Counted from the first letter of the stretch, positions 1 to 9,107 are shown. The stretch is 64,000 nt of DNA from Nitrosarchaeum sp. (GCA_003569705.1 BGOU01000010.1:62001-126000); one strand, 5' to 3'. Translations and numbers: made by a program. Notes: generated by a model from the sequence alone, not told the origin.

Positions 1-287
1 CTAATGGAAACTTGATTTCAATTGCACAAGTCACACCAGACACTGATGGTAAATTTTCAACCAAAATCATATCTGGAGGAGCAATGTGGAAAGAAAATGG
101 ATTTTACACTATTACTGCAAATCAGGGCCTTTCATCAGAACATAAACAGTCTGTACAAGTAGAGATAAACAATGGTGTAGTTGTGCCAGAATTTGGACCA
201 ATTGCAGTAATGATTTTAGTTGTGGCAATAGTGTCTATAATTGCAGTCTCTTCAAAGTCACGACTCAATATTGTTCAAAAATACTAG
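1..287 (+). CDS. PEFG-CTERM surface protein, 3' end only
   Basis: The reading frame is open from the left edge (codons in phase with base 3), so this is the C-terminal part of a longer protein. It shows a beta-rich segment ending in an immunoglobulin-like strand pattern, then the motif PEFGP, a hydrophobic membrane segment and a short basic tail. That is the PEFG-CTERM sorting signal known from thaumarchaeal exported proteins, thought to be handled by an archaeosortase-like enzyme. The protein is therefore likely exported and then anchored or processed at the cell surface. The N-terminal domains and any enzymatic role lie outside the window. Confidence 0.85.
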   Translation, partial: NGNLISIAQVTPDTDGKFSTKIISGGAMWKENGFYTITANQGLSSEHKQSVQVEINNGVVVPEFGPIAVMILVVAIVSIIAVSSKSRLNIVQKY

Positions 288-374
288 ATTATAATTAATT
301 TTTTAATTCTATTTATGATATTATCATTTTACATACTATGAATTTATGTTCTGAAAAATAATCCCCTCGTAATT

Positions 375-1646
375 TTAGACAATTCTATGAGACAATCTAT
401 ATTTCAAATAAATTCTAAACATTACCAGTGATGACAGTATTATGCTAACTGCTATGATAAACGCAACTGAATAACTTATGGCGTTTGAAACATAACCTGC
501 AGTTAATGCTCCTAAGAATATCCCTATTCCTGTCATGAAACTATTCACCCCAAGATATGTTCCTTCAAAGCCTTTGGGAATTGCTTTAAAAATAATTATT
601 GAATTTGAAACACTGAAAATAGAAAATGCTGAAACCATCAAACATGATGAAATCATTGCCATCAAAAGCGAATTAACTCCTGCCATGCTGGGAATTAGTG
701 ATGCAGCGACGATAATTCCTAAAACTCTTGGTAAATATGATATCTGTGTTGCACGCTCTTCTGTGATCCTTGAAATCAAGCGTGGAACAAAGAAAAATAT
801 CGTAAGTAACACCATTGTTTGAATCATGTACACTAGAAAAACTTCTGAATTTGTAAAATCATGTTTTTTCAGAAATGGTATGAATGCTGTAAAGAAAATA
901 TTACTTCCAAAATAAAATAAAAAATTTGTAAGGAAGAGTATTCCTATCTCATGAGACATTTTTCTTTGGAAAATTGATATGATTGGCTTAAAATCATGTG
1001 GATGAGGAATTTTAGTAAAGATAAATTGAAAATTCATCCTGGTGTGATCAAAAATATGTCTTATTCCGTGTATTGAATGCACTATGGTGTGTCTTTCTAT
1101 GGTGCTTTTACTGCCTACTCCAACGCTTAGAATTGTTGCAGCTGCACTTACAATTGCACAAAAAAGAAAATATGGTCTAAGATCAAAAAATGTGTCCCAG
1201 ATAGAACCTACTAAAAATGCGGTAAGACTTCCAAAACTAGTTATGATTGAAATTTGTGTAAATAGTCTGCTCCATTGATTGTTTGGTACTGATTCCATTA
1301 CTAGAATTTGTGTTACTGGGTTTTTTCCGATAATGAAAAATCCTGCAACTGATGAAATTATAAAAACCGCATTCAAATCAACTGTAAAAAATAATACTAT
1401 GCTGCAAATTGTAATTGCTGAAAAACAAATAAACAATATCGCCCTCTTTACGTGGTATTTGTCAATGACTTTCCCCCAAAAAATTGCACCAATTGCTGAT
1501 AGCGCATAATGAAGCCCTACTACAATACCGACATCTACTACGTTACCACCAAGAAAAAGAACATACAATGGTATGACAATATGTAATCCTTCTGCTGTTA
1601 TGCTGGCTGGTAATACAAAAAACATCCATCTTTTACTTGTCTTCAA
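375..1646 (-). CDS. Major facilitator superfamily transporter
   Basis: This 423-residue protein has about twelve hydrophobic helices in two halves, separated by a long charged cytoplasmic loop near residues 185-235. The loop between helices 2 and 3 carries GKVIDKYHVKRA (residues 58-69), the MFS signature type GxxxDRxGRR. The substrate cannot be told from sequence; it could be drug or metabolite export. The start is an ATG. It stands alone on the minus strand next to a surface-protein gene that converges on it. Confidence 0.85.
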   Translation of the reverse strand: MKTSKRWMFFVLPASITAEGLHIVIPLYVLFLGGNVVDVGIVVGLHYALSAIGAIFWGKVIDKYHVKRAILFICFSAITICSIVLFFTVDLNAVFIISSVAGFFIIGKNPVTQILVMESVPNNQWSRLFTQISIITSFGSLTAFLVGSIWDTFFDLRPYFLFCAIVSAAATILSVGVGSKSTIERHTIVHSIHGIRHIFDHTRMNFQFIFTKIPHPHDFKPIISIFQRKMSHEIGILFLTNFLFYFGSNIFFTAFIPFLKKHDFTNSEVFLVYMIQTMVLLTIFFFVPRLISRITEERATQISYLPRVLGIIVAASLIPSMAGVNSLLMAMISSCLMVSAFSIFSVSNSIIIFKAIPKGFEGTYLGVNSFMTGIGIFLGALTAGYVSNAISYSVAFIIAVSIILSSLVMFRIYLKYRLSHRIV

Positions 1647-1854
1647 TCTGTCATCCTTGTCCTTTTTGGATATTATTTTGATATCTTAACTGAATCCATA
1701 TTTTGATGTATTGTCTTGGCTTCAAAAAGACATTATAGCTTGAAGATTTGACAGATTAACAAAAAGAATTGATTATTTCTCGACATTTTTTACCGTCTTG
1801 TCTCTTACAGGATGTATATTTCTGATTTATGTTCCAATGTTTTACTAAAATTAT

Positions 1855-1865
1855 GGGGGGGGGGG
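1855..1865. repeat. Run of eleven G residues
   Basis: An uninterrupted G11 homopolymer lies in the spacer between the MFS gene and the membrane protein gene, about 10 nt beyond the stop of the latter. Such a run is exceptional in a genome of roughly one-third GC. Confidence 0.95.
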
Positions 1866-1875
1866 ATGTGCGCTT

Positions 1876-2658
1876 CTATCTCATTGTATCTTGATCATTA
1901 AATGGCATTTTTTTATTAATTCTATTCCAGATATTCATATTGGCAATTATTCCACTAATAAAAATCGCATATGCCATGAGATATGGAATATCCACAATAT
2001 GACCTGTATAATATTCCCCAATACGATCAAAATACATGAAACCATAGTCAGAGATGACAAAACTTAGCATTCCAATAAAGAATAGTGATACTGAAAATTT
2101 TATAGCTCCTTTGAAAAACAACATTATGCCAAGAATTGAAGGAATCAACATTATTGAATCTGCAACTGGATAGGATGTGTGTACTATTTCTTCAAATGTG
2201 TCAATATTTGATTTTGTAATGTATAACACCAACATCAAAACCGACAATACAACAAGCGAGACTATTACAATATTTTTTCTTGAGATTTGAGATGCAAAGG
2301 GCATCAGATACATTACACCAAATATAAAATAAAATACATACCCTCCAAACCAGAAAAGATCTGCATATGATAAAGTCTCAGTATTTGTTAATTCGTTTAA
2401 TGTCCATATTCTTTCGGCTATCCACCACATTGCAATTGCCAATGTAAAACACATCCACGCTCTTCCGTGTTTCCCCCTTGGCCCAGTCTTGAAATTATTT
2501 ACAATGCATGCAACTAGTAAAATACTTGTAATGACTAAATTCAGAGTATTTGACCACAATTCTGCATATGAGTGTGCAATCATATTTGATGTTACAATTA
2601 TGAAAAATATTACCGGTAATGAAAAAACTAGAAATAAAATACTTGATTTATCTTCCAA
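1876..2658 (-). CDS. Multi-spanning membrane protein of unknown function
   Basis: The 260-residue product has about seven or eight hydrophobic segments joined by short loops and ends with a short basic tail. A conserved-looking WWIAERIWTL patch sits in helix 3. The layout resembles the membrane sensor modules placed before histidine kinases, but no kinase domain follows. It starts with a TTG directly after the TAA of the upstream small regulator-like gene (2659-2943), so the two are probably co-transcribed. I do not recognise a named family. Confidence 0.7.
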   Translation of the reverse strand: MEDKSSILFLVFSLPVIFFIIVTSNMIAHSYAELWSNTLNLVITSILLVACIVNNFKTGPRGKHGRAWMCFTLAIAMWWIAERIWTLNELTNTETLSYADLFWFGGYVFYFIFGVMYLMPFASQISRKNIVIVSLVVLSVLMLVLYITKSNIDTFEEIVHTSYPVADSIMLIPSILGIMLFFKGAIKFSVSLFFIGMLSFVISDYGFMYFDRIGEYYTGHIVDIPYLMAYAIFISGIIANMNIWNRINKKMPFNDQDTMR

Positions 2659-2943
2659 TTACTTGTTTATCACCAAAAGAAATTCCTTGATTTGATCTTG
2701 ATAGGAAAACTCTTCTAGTTTTTTGTTGATACTGTTAACTATTGAGAGATACCCGTCACCAAACACCTGTTTTAAGACATCGACAAGATAATCTGGATGT
2801 TTTAGACAATCATGAAAATAACACTTGTATTTTTTGTATAACTTGTTACCTACATTTTCACACACTGCCTCGCTTATTTCAGAAAGTGATCTTTCTATTG
2901 CTAAACTGACCAGTGCGTCTTTCACCCCGGGTAAATCATCCAA
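2659..2943 (-). CDS. Small helical protein resembling thaumarchaeal output domains
   Basis: The 94-residue protein is all-helical, with the pattern NKLYKKY...VLKQVFGDG. The same pattern (NRLFEKY...VLKELFGDAG) recurs at the N-terminus of the regulator at 6193-6801, so the two share a domain. From memory this looks like the NitrOD-type output domains found in thaumarchaeal signalling proteins; that identification is tentative. The TTG start at 2943 is supported by an AT-rich TATA-like stretch near 2962-2975. It abuts the membrane protein gene downstream, suggesting a two-gene sensor or regulator unit. Confidence 0.6.
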   Translation of the reverse strand: MDDLPGVKDALVSLAIERSLSEISEAVCENVGNKLYKKYKCYFHDCLKHPDYLVDVLKQVFGDGYLSIVNSINKKLEEFSYQDQIKEFLLVINK

Positions 2944-3147
2944 TATTCTTTAAGATTATATGATGTTATTATATTTTTAATATTTCTTTTGATTTAAAAA
3001 TACAGTAAATCCATCCGAGATTACTTTATAAAATAGATGTTTTATCTTGTAATCTCTTAAAAATGGTTTATTTTTCTATATTGAATGATATATTTTTATT
3101 ATTTTCTAAATTGAATGTATGCTTTTGAATCAAAAAGAGTTTAGGTT

Positions 3148-3318
3148 TTAATTTTTTGTTATGTCCTTTACATTTATCATGCGTAAGTCCAGTGCAAGCT
3201 TTAGTCGTTGTTCTTCAATTGTCTTGCTTTGTAATTCCATATGTTTTGATTGTGTTATCGTTTCGGTAATTGTAATTGCTCCTTTCTCTACAGATCTAAT
3301 TCCACTTGTATTTTTCAT
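3148..3318 (-). CDS. 56-residue hypothetical protein
   Basis: A short ATG-to-TAA frame encodes a charged, probably helical peptide with the segment QSKTIEEQRLKLALDLRM near the C-terminus. Codon composition looks coding rather than random, and no better gene overlaps it. No Shine-Dalgarno sequence is visible, so it would be leaderless. I do not recognise the family. Confidence 0.5.
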   Translation of the reverse strand: MKNTSGIRSVEKGAITITETITQSKHMELQSKTIEEQRLKLALDLRMINVKDITKN

Positions 3319-3424
3319 AGTTGATTTTAATTTTTTATGAACTTAAGGGGCAGTATGTGTGTTGAATTACATACAATGTTTATGCTTACAAGTAATCTAC
3401 GTCGATGACACGTTTGTTATCTAC

Positions 3425-3479
3425 GATACTCTGGAAAATTATTTTCGTGCCCTCTTTATGATGTACCTTGATACTCTGG
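3425..3479. repeat. Two copies of GATACTCTGG in an intergenic region
   Basis: Identical 10-mers occur at 3425-3434 and 3470-3479. Each is preceded by an ATGAC or ATGATG element (about 3404 and 3459). The spacing recalls the C-guide-D' and C'-guide-D layout of archaeal C/D box sRNAs, but the expected CTGA box reads CTGG in both places, so an sRNA call would be weak. Confidence 0.3.
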
Positions 3480-3580
3480 GCATGAGTTTTCGTTAATGAG
3501 AAACTAAAAAGTATACAATAGCTAATACTTTACTACACGAAAGCATAAAATCCATAAAATCTAACTTTACTTTAGAGATT

Positions 3581-5071
3581 ATGCCTTTGGAATACATTGA
3601 CAGAAAATATATACAAAAAAATTCAATTGAAAAAAGAGATTATCAGATAAATCTTGCAAATCAGGCAATTCAGGAAAATTGTATTGTGGTATTGCCAACC
3701 GGTCTAGGAAAGACTGCTATTGCATTGCAAGTCATTGCAGAGTATTTGTCAAAAGGAACAGGAGGTGTTTTATTTTTAGCACCCACTCGAGTTTTAGTTA
3801 ATCAGCATTATGAGTTCTTAAAACAAAATCTCACCATTGATGATATCTCGTTAATAACAGGAGAAGATCCAATTCAGAAAAGAACAAAACTTTGGAATAG
3901 CAGTGTGATATGTGCAACCCCTGAAATTACAAAAAATGATTTAGATCGACAAATTGTTTCTCCAGATCAATTTAGTTTGGTGATATATGATGAAGTTCAT
4001 AGAACTGTAGGTGATTATGCATATTCTGGAATTGCAGAGAGATTTACAAATTCCAATCTGAGAATTCTTGGAATGACTGCCACACTTCCAAGTGAAAAAG
4101 ACAAAGCGACTGATCTTCTAACCAAGCTACGAGTTTCAAGTGTAGCTGAAAGAACAGAGGACAGTCCTGATGTAAAACCATACACCCATGAGACAAACAC
4201 TGAATGGATTAGTGTGGAACTTCCACCTGAAATGAAAGCAATTCAAACATTACTAAAATTATCTTTAGATGAACGATATGCTACTCTGAGAAAAAATGGA
4301 ATTAGGTTGGCAGAACAACAATCATTGTCTGCTTTATTGCGAATTAGACAGTTCGTACTAAATCAAAACAGACGGTCTGCAAAACCCCTATTTACTGCAA
4401 TTAGAATTCACTATGCCTTGAATATTTTGGAGGCTCATGGAATAACATCTTTTTTGAAGTTTTGTGAGCGTGCAAAAATAAAAAAAGGTGTTGGTGTAAA
4501 TGAATTATTTGAAGTTGATCCTAATTTTACAAGAGCGATACATCTTGCAAAAGACGCCCAATCAAAAGGAATAGAGCATTCTAAAATTCCAAAACTAAAA
4601 GAAATACTGGACTCGGTTTCAGGAAAAGCTTTGATATTTACAAGCTATCGTGATTCAGTTGATGTAATTTTTAACAAATTAACTGAAATGGGAATCTCTG
4701 CTGCAATCCTGATTGGAAAATCTGGAGAAACTGGATTGAAACAAAAAAAGCAAATCGAAACAGTACAGAATTTTCGTGATGGACTCTTTAGAGTATTAGT
4801 TGCAACACGCGTGGGTGAGGAGGGATTGGATATCTCTGAAGTAAATCAGGTTATTTTTTATGACAATGTTCCAAGCTCAATTCGTTATGTTCAACGAAGA
4901 GGTAGAACTGGACGAAAAGATGTGGGTAAATTAGTTGTGCTTATTGCAAAAAACACCATAGATGAAACCTATTATTGGATTGGAAAAAGAAAGATGACTG
5001 CTGCAAAATCAATGGGTGAGAAGATGACAAAAGTTTTGCAAAAAAATCAAGAAACCGAATCCCAAAAATAG
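3581..5071 (+). CDS. Hef/FANCM-like superfamily 2 DNA helicase
   Basis: The 496-residue protein is an SF2 helicase of the archaeal Hef family, which acts on stalled forks and branched DNA. Visible motifs are PTGLGKT (39-45, Walker A), APTR (67-70, Ia), DEVH (137-140, Walker B), MTAT (165-168, III) and QRRGRTGR near residue 440 (VI). The insert between the two RecA domains fits the Hef-type helical domain. Euryarchaeal Hef is about 750 residues and ends in an XPF nuclease plus HhH domains; those are absent here. The ATG start has a TATA-like CATAAAAT about 25 nt upstream. Confidence 0.88.
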   Translation: MPLEYIDRKYIQKNSIEKRDYQINLANQAIQENCIVVLPTGLGKTAIALQVIAEYLSKGTGGVLFLAPTRVLVNQHYEFLKQNLTIDDISLITGEDPIQKRTKLWNSSVICATPEITKNDLDRQIVSPDQFSLVIYDEVHRTVGDYAYSGIAERFTNSNLRILGMTATLPSEKDKATDLLTKLRVSSVAERTEDSPDVKPYTHETNTEWISVELPPEMKAIQTLLKLSLDERYATLRKNGIRLAEQQSLSALLRIRQFVLNQNRRSAKPLFTAIRIHYALNILEAHGITSFLKFCERAKIKKGVGVNELFEVDPNFTRAIHLAKDAQSKGIEHSKIPKLKEILDSVSGKALIFTSYRDSVDVIFNKLTEMGISAAILIGKSGETGLKQKKQIETVQNFRDGLFRVLVATRVGEEGLDISEVNQVIFYDNVPSSIRYVQRRGRTGRKDVGKLVVLIAKNTIDETYYWIGKRKMTAAKSMGEKMTKVLQKNQETESQK

Positions 5072-5180
5072 GATTAGATGCGTTTCTTTAGTTCTGAAAA
5101 AACACTTGTCTTTAATTTTGATAATTTAGACACCAAAAATCATCCATATCTCTAAAATCATCATATGTTCTAGTGCTGCA

Positions 5181-5297
5181 ATGCCCTCAAAACATGCTGA
5201 TTCGTTAAAATCAAAAGGAATGCAAGATTTACTCAAAAAAGAAAAACAACTGCACAAAGAAATTCGTAAAGATTACAAAAAATCAGTGAAAAAATAA
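5181..5297 (+). CDS. 38-residue basic helical peptide
   Basis: A short ATG frame encodes a lysine-rich peptide with an even spread of charged residues, ending in KKSVKK. It is similar in style to the 45-residue peptide at 41099-41236. It could bind nucleic acid, but nothing in the sequence proves that. No overlapping gene competes for the space. It lies between the helicase and the convergent parvulin gene. Confidence 0.4.
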   Translation: MPSKHADSLKSKGMQDLLKKEKQLHKEIRKDYKKSVKK

Positions 5298-5363
5298 ACC
5301 ATGATTTTGATCAGATACAAAAATCAAGAACTAAAAAATAAAATCTAGGCTCGTTTTATTGGT

Positions 5364-5642
5364 TTATCCGAATCTTTTGATTATATGATATCCAAACTCT
5401 GATTTAATTGGCTCAGACATTTCTCCAATCTGTAATTTAAAAGCAGCCTCTTCAAATGGTTTTACCATCATTCCTTTTGTAAAATATCCCAAACTCCCAT
5501 CTTTTTTTGCACTGCCTGTATCGATTGATAGTTCTTTTGCTAGATTTCCAAATTTTTCTCCATTTTTAAGGCGTTCATGAATTGCTATTGCCTCACTTTG
5601 TTTTTGTACCAAAATATGTGAACATTTTATCTTGTTTGACAT
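5364..5642 (-). CDS. Parvulin-type peptidyl-prolyl cis-trans isomerase
   Basis: The 92-residue protein is a single parvulin (PpiC/rotamase) domain. It begins KCSHILV, continues with the conserved [12 protein letters not shown] (about 48-59), and ends with [10 protein letters not shown] (80-89). These are the hallmark segments of the fold. There is no signal peptide or membrane segment, so it should be a soluble cytosolic isomerase that helps protein folding. Small stand-alone parvulins of this size are known in marine Thaumarchaeota. Confidence 0.93.
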   Translation of the reverse strand: MSNKIKCSHILVQKQSEAIAIHERLKNGEKFGNLAKELSIDTGSAKKDGSLGYFTKGMMVKPFEEAAFKLQIGEMSEPIKSEFGYHIIKRFG

Positions 5643-5716
5643 ATGTATGTTGGAATTATTTTCATCTTTTTATTTCTTTTTCTATTTTCCTTGATATTTC
5701 TTGATTGTTTCAAAAA

Positions 5717-6052
5717 CTAATTCAATTTAAATGGTTTGATGATTATTGCAGTTGCATTCAGCCTTTCTAATTCTTGGATTACATCTGCTCTGTTATCTGC
5801 TGTAACCATAATCACCTTGGCTTTGGGATTTTTTTCTTTAATTTCTTTTAGTGCCTGAATTCCATTCATTATTGGCATCATTACATCCAAGAAAATAAAA
5901 TCTGGCTTGTATTTTGTGTATAGTGAAACTGCATCTTTTCCGTTATATCCAACTCCTACAACATTAAATCCACCAATCTCTAAAATATCTGAAAATACAT
6001 TGACTATGTCTTCATTATCATCCACAATAACAACTCGATTAGATTCTGTCAT
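5717..6052 (-). CDS. Stand-alone response regulator receiver protein
   Basis: The 111 residues form one CheY-like receiver domain with nothing after it. The acidic pair D11-D12, the phospho-acceptor D56 (in FLDVMMP), T84 and K106 (in IIKPF) are all present, so it should accept phosphate from a histidine kinase. No kinase is encoded nearby. It would act through protein contacts rather than by binding DNA. It is one of three receiver-only proteins within 3 kb, and its sequence is closest to the one at 7512-7919. Confidence 0.92.
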   Translation of the reverse strand: MTESNRVVIVDDNEDIVNVFSDILEIGGFNVVGVGYNGKDAVSLYTKYKPDFIFLDVMMPIMNGIQALKEIKEKNPKAKVIMVTADNRADVIQELERLNATAIIIKPFKLN

Positions 6053-6192
6053 GGTAATTTCTGTTTTTTTAGTTGTATGGCAGTAAATAACCTATTCAAA
6101 ATGATATCTCTGAACAATTTTTTTGGTTATGTTAAAGATTGATTATTCTAATTGTTGATTGTAATTATATTTTATAATTTATTGTAATTAAA

Positions 6193-6801
6193 TTATGCAT
6201 TAATTATACGTAAAAATGAACACTGTCCATGTTCAGAATCATTTAGTTGAACACTGACTTTGATCTTATTTGAATTTATGTCTATTTTTAAATTTTTAAA
6301 TATACAAATATACTTGAAAATTTTCTTGTTTTCTTTAATCTCAAACTCTGTAGGGATTAGAAATCCATCATTAATCAGTGCATTTATCTTTCTATACCCT
6401 GATGTTTGAGGTAAATCACACTCTTTAATTATTTCATACATTATCTTTGGCACTGAGATAACTGATTTTATGATTTTCTTTTTTTCCAAATCTCCAAATG
6501 TTTGTATTATAGTTGAATTGATACTTGGATCAGAAATTATAATCCAACTTTCCTTTGTTTTCTTTGAATCAAATATGTTTTCACAAAATCTATTTTCTAA
6601 CCCTCTTGCACCTGCATCTCCAAATAATTCTTTTAATACGAAATCTAGTTTTTCAAATTCTTCTAATGACTGATTCAATGAAATCCCATATTTTTCAAAT
6701 AATCTGTTTTCGATCTTCTGAACTGTTTTGATACCTAAATTTTTTTCAATAATATTACTCAATGATTTTGCGATGATGTGATCTAATCCTGGCATGATCA
6801 A
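6193..6801 (-). CDS. Two-domain regulator: helical N-domain plus winged helix
   Basis: The 202-residue protein begins with a helical domain (about 1-75) matching the small protein at 2659-2943 in the Y-x(n)-VLK-x2-FGD pattern. Residues 85-155 look like a winged helix-turn-helix (segment MYEIIKECDLPQTSGYRKINALINDG broken over helix, turn and recognition helix). A beta-rich tail follows. It is probably a transcription factor linked to the neighbouring receiver proteins. The helical part resembles thaumarchaeal output domains; that match is from memory and tentative. Confidence 0.65.
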   Translation of the reverse strand: MIMPGLDHIIAKSLSNIIEKNLGIKTVQKIENRLFEKYGISLNQSLEEFEKLDFVLKELFGDAGARGLENRFCENIFDSKKTKESWIIISDPSINSTIIQTFGDLEKKKIIKSVISVPKIMYEIIKECDLPQTSGYRKINALINDGFLIPTEFEIKENKKIFKYICIFKNLKIDINSNKIKVSVQLNDSEHGQCSFLRIINA

Positions 6802-7137
6802 ATTGAGAAATTCATACTAATTAATATAATTAAAATATTTTTTAACCCACATATCTAAAAAAATCAAAGATCTGATGTTGTTAATTGTCTTAAAATATGA
6901 TTGCTGGCATAATCCATTTTTGTAATTTTATGTTTTTATCTAATTTAGTTCCAAACTTCATCTAATATTTTTGTTGATTTGCATTTTTCAAAATATTTTG
7001 ATTGTTTTTTGGTATCTGAATGATGTCGATATAATTCCTGATATTTTCAATCATTTTGTTTTAAATTTTGGTTTAAAGTATCATTTCCAAATCTGGCAAA
7101 TACATGTTATATCCTATTGTTTTGACTATAATTTGGA
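6802..7137. other. Intergenic region, no gene found
   Basis: This 336-nt spacer separates two divergent genes. It is very AT-rich, with several T-runs. The only open frame found is a 30-codon minus-strand ATG frame with no TATA-like box or compositional support. It probably holds the promoters of both neighbours. Confidence 0.5.
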
Positions 7138-7350
7138 ATGATTGAAAACAATGCAGAAAAATTACAGACTTTTATGAATTCTATAATCGACGATGTATCT
7201 GTAATTGGATTATCTGTTGATATCCTTGAAATGCATTTTAAAAAACATATGGATGAAAATGCAAAAAAGTATTTTAAAAATATTAAAACTCATTGTAATA
7301 ATGTGGTTAAAACTATAAATGAAAATAATAAAATTATAAAGAAAAAATGA
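7138..7350 (+). CDS. Small DHp-like helical protein lacking the phospho-histidine
   Basis: The 70-residue protein is predicted to be two long amphipathic helices. Its hydrophobic pattern follows the dimerisation (HisKA/DHp) domain of histidine kinases, with FMNSIIDDVSVIGLSVDIL aligned to the usual F-x-SHELRTPL-x-I segment. The phospho-accepting histidine and its acidic partner are missing and there is no ATPase domain. It may be a decayed kinase fragment or a dimeric partner for the adjacent receiver proteins. Homology is inferred by eye only. Confidence 0.5.
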   Translation: MIENNAEKLQTFMNSIIDDVSVIGLSVDILEMHFKKHMDENAKKYFKNIKTHCNNVVKTINENNKIIKKK

Positions 7351-7511
7351 TTAATGTCTATTCTAAATAAATATTTTAATTTTATATGATTTAAAAGATC
7401 AAAATCATTTCAATTAAATTAATTTTATTATGTGATTATATGTGATTTTATGAACATGTGCTGTTTGTTAAATAAATAACATACAGCAGATAATCTTTAT
7501 GTAAGAAAATA

Positions 7512-7919
7512 ATGATAATGATGAATGGGTCAGTCATTATAATTGATGATGATGAAGATATTCTAGGATTGTTAACTGAGTATCTTTTACTTGAAGATTT
7601 TGATGTTGTAGGACGTGGTACTGATGGGTTACAGGCGGTAAATTTGTATGCTGAATATACACCTGATTTTGTAATAATGGATATTGCAATGCCAACATAT
7701 GACGGTATATATGGATTGGAAAATATAAGAAAACTTAACCCAAATGCTACCGTGATAATACTCACTGGAAATAGTGATAAAGCCATAAATCAAAAAATAA
7801 TTCAATTAAGTCCTACTAGGATCTTGGAAAAACCATACCCTGTTGAAAAATTAGTGTCTGTTCTTAAATCTATTAAAAATTCTACATCTTATCCTGATGT
7901 TATGCGTATTTTATCTTAA
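7512..7919 (+). CDS. Stand-alone response regulator receiver protein
   Basis: A single receiver domain fills this protein. With a start at 7512 it is 135 residues and has D12-D14, phospho-acceptor D57 (in IMDIAMP), T85 and K107 (in LEKPYP). Two ATGs at 7518 and 7521 are alternative starts; a CTTTATGT element at 7496-7503 favours a start at or just after 7521. The C-terminal 20 residues extend beyond the fold without a recognisable output domain. It lies next to the DHp-like peptide and probably belongs to the same signalling unit. Confidence 0.9.
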   Translation: MIMMNGSVIIIDDDEDILGLLTEYLLLEDFDVVGRGTDGLQAVNLYAEYTPDFVIMDIAMPTYDGIYGLENIRKLNPNATVIILTGNSDKAINQKIIQLSPTRILEKPYPVEKLVSVLKSIKNSTSYPDVMRILS

Positions 7920-7953
7920 AAGTTATTAATAATACATTTATTTCTAATTTGAT

Positions 7954-8187
7954 TTGCCATTTAAAATTCAATACAAATTTCAAGATGACGCTCAATCGTA
8001 TTACTGTATAGTTTCATACGATCAATACAGAAATTTTTGTGCATTGCCAATAATACAAGAATGTACAATAATCAAAGGAAATCAAACAAATACAAAAAAG
8101 AATCTTGATGAAATACAAAACGCCTTAGACATGGCATATAAAAAAGACACTAGTCACATTCGCAAACTATCTGAAAATTTTTCTTGA
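7954..8187 (+). CDS. 77-residue hypothetical protein
   Basis: The frame starts with TTG and follows the receiver gene by 34 nt in the same direction, so the two are likely co-transcribed. The first half is beta-like (FKIQYKFQDDAQSYYCIVSY) and the second helical. No known motif or metal site is seen. It may be a dedicated partner of the preceding response regulator, but only position supports this. Confidence 0.6.
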   Translation: MPFKIQYKFQDDAQSYYCIVSYDQYRNFCALPIIQECTIIKGNQTNTKKNLDEIQNALDMAYKKDTSHIRKLSENFS

Positions 8188-8298
8188 TATTTTGGCATTA
8201 TCTGAGCGTAATTTCAAATTCTATTTTTTGAAATTAAATTTCTAGTTTGTGCAAATGCGCAAACTAATTTTTATGAGTCTCAATGTATTTCATATGTT

Positions 8299-8664
8299 GT
8301 GAAAATACTCCATATTGAAGATATTCCTGAAATAAGTGATATATTTTCAGATATTTTAAAAACAAAAAATCATGATTTTGAAAGTACGACTGATGGAAAA
8401 AAGGGCCTTGATCTTGTATTGAAAAATTATTATGATTTAATTTTACTTGATATGTGTATGCCTAATTATAGTGGAATTGATTTTCTTTTAGATTTAAAAG
8501 ATAAAAAATCATCTGAAATTAAAAAAGTTGTTGTTGTAAGCTCCCTTGAACTAGATGAATATCAAACTCGATTTCTCAAAGAACTTGGTGTCCGTGCAAT
8601 CCGACAAAAACCTATCTCTGTTCAAAGTCTTTTATCACAAATAGAGCCTGAACTTATATCTTGA
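8299..8664 (+). CDS. Stand-alone response regulator receiver protein
   Basis: The 121-residue protein is another single receiver domain, more diverged than the other two. E7-D8 form the acidic pocket, D51 (in LLDMCMP) is the phospho-acceptor, and a serine pair (VVSS) replaces the usual T/S. The conserved lysine is in RQKPIS. The GTG start was chosen because the ATG just upstream is followed by an in-frame stop. No output domain or kinase is adjacent. Confidence 0.88.
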   Translation: MKILHIEDIPEISDIFSDILKTKNHDFESTTDGKKGLDLVLKNYYDLILLDMCMPNYSGIDFLLDLKDKKSSEIKKVVVVSSLELDEYQTRFLKELGVRAIRQKPISVQSLLSQIEPELIS

Positions 8665-8708
8665 ATTCATCTATTTTGAATTTTTTAATTTGTTTTTAGT
8701 ATAATTTT

Positions 8709-9107
8709 TTATTTTAAACCCCAACTTGTTTTATTGGTGGTGATGATTTTTAGAAATGGCGCTTCATTTTCTTTCCATGGTTCATTTCTGACCCAGGTAA
8801 ATTTGTTTTCAAACATTTTATACATCTGCATGAATTCTTGTCCTTCCTCAATGATCTTTACTTTTCCTTGAATGCAAATTGCTCTATGTTTTCCAGATTC
8901 ATAAACATCTATTGCAACACTTGCTTTTGGATTTATTTTTATATTTTTGAATGTTCTGGTTTGATAATCTGTTGCAATAAAAATAATGTTGTCATGATAA
9001 ATAAATGACACTGGTTTTACATGTGGGATATCTGCATGTGATGTTGCAATTCTTGCTTCCTCTATGGATTGAAGAAACTCTTCTTCACCTCTGGTAAATT
9101 CTATCAA
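8709..9107 (-). CDS. Pyridoxamine 5'-phosphate oxidase-family flavin/F420-binding protein
   Basis: The 132-residue protein has the split-barrel pattern of the PPOX family: IATSHADIPHVKPVSF near the start, then IIFIATDYQTRTFKNI, KASVAIDV and AICIQGKVKII. Such proteins bind FMN or F420 and reduce small substrates or protect flavins. The exact substrate is unknown. The start is TTG, and its first four bases (TTGA) overlap the stop of the upstream 92-residue gene, so translation is probably coupled. Confidence 0.85.
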   Translation of the reverse strand: MIEFTRGEEEFLQSIEEARIATSHADIPHVKPVSFIYHDNIIFIATDYQTRTFKNIKINPKASVAIDVYESGKHRAICIQGKVKIIEEGQEFMQMYKMFENKFTWVRNEPWKENEAPFLKIITTNKTSWGLK

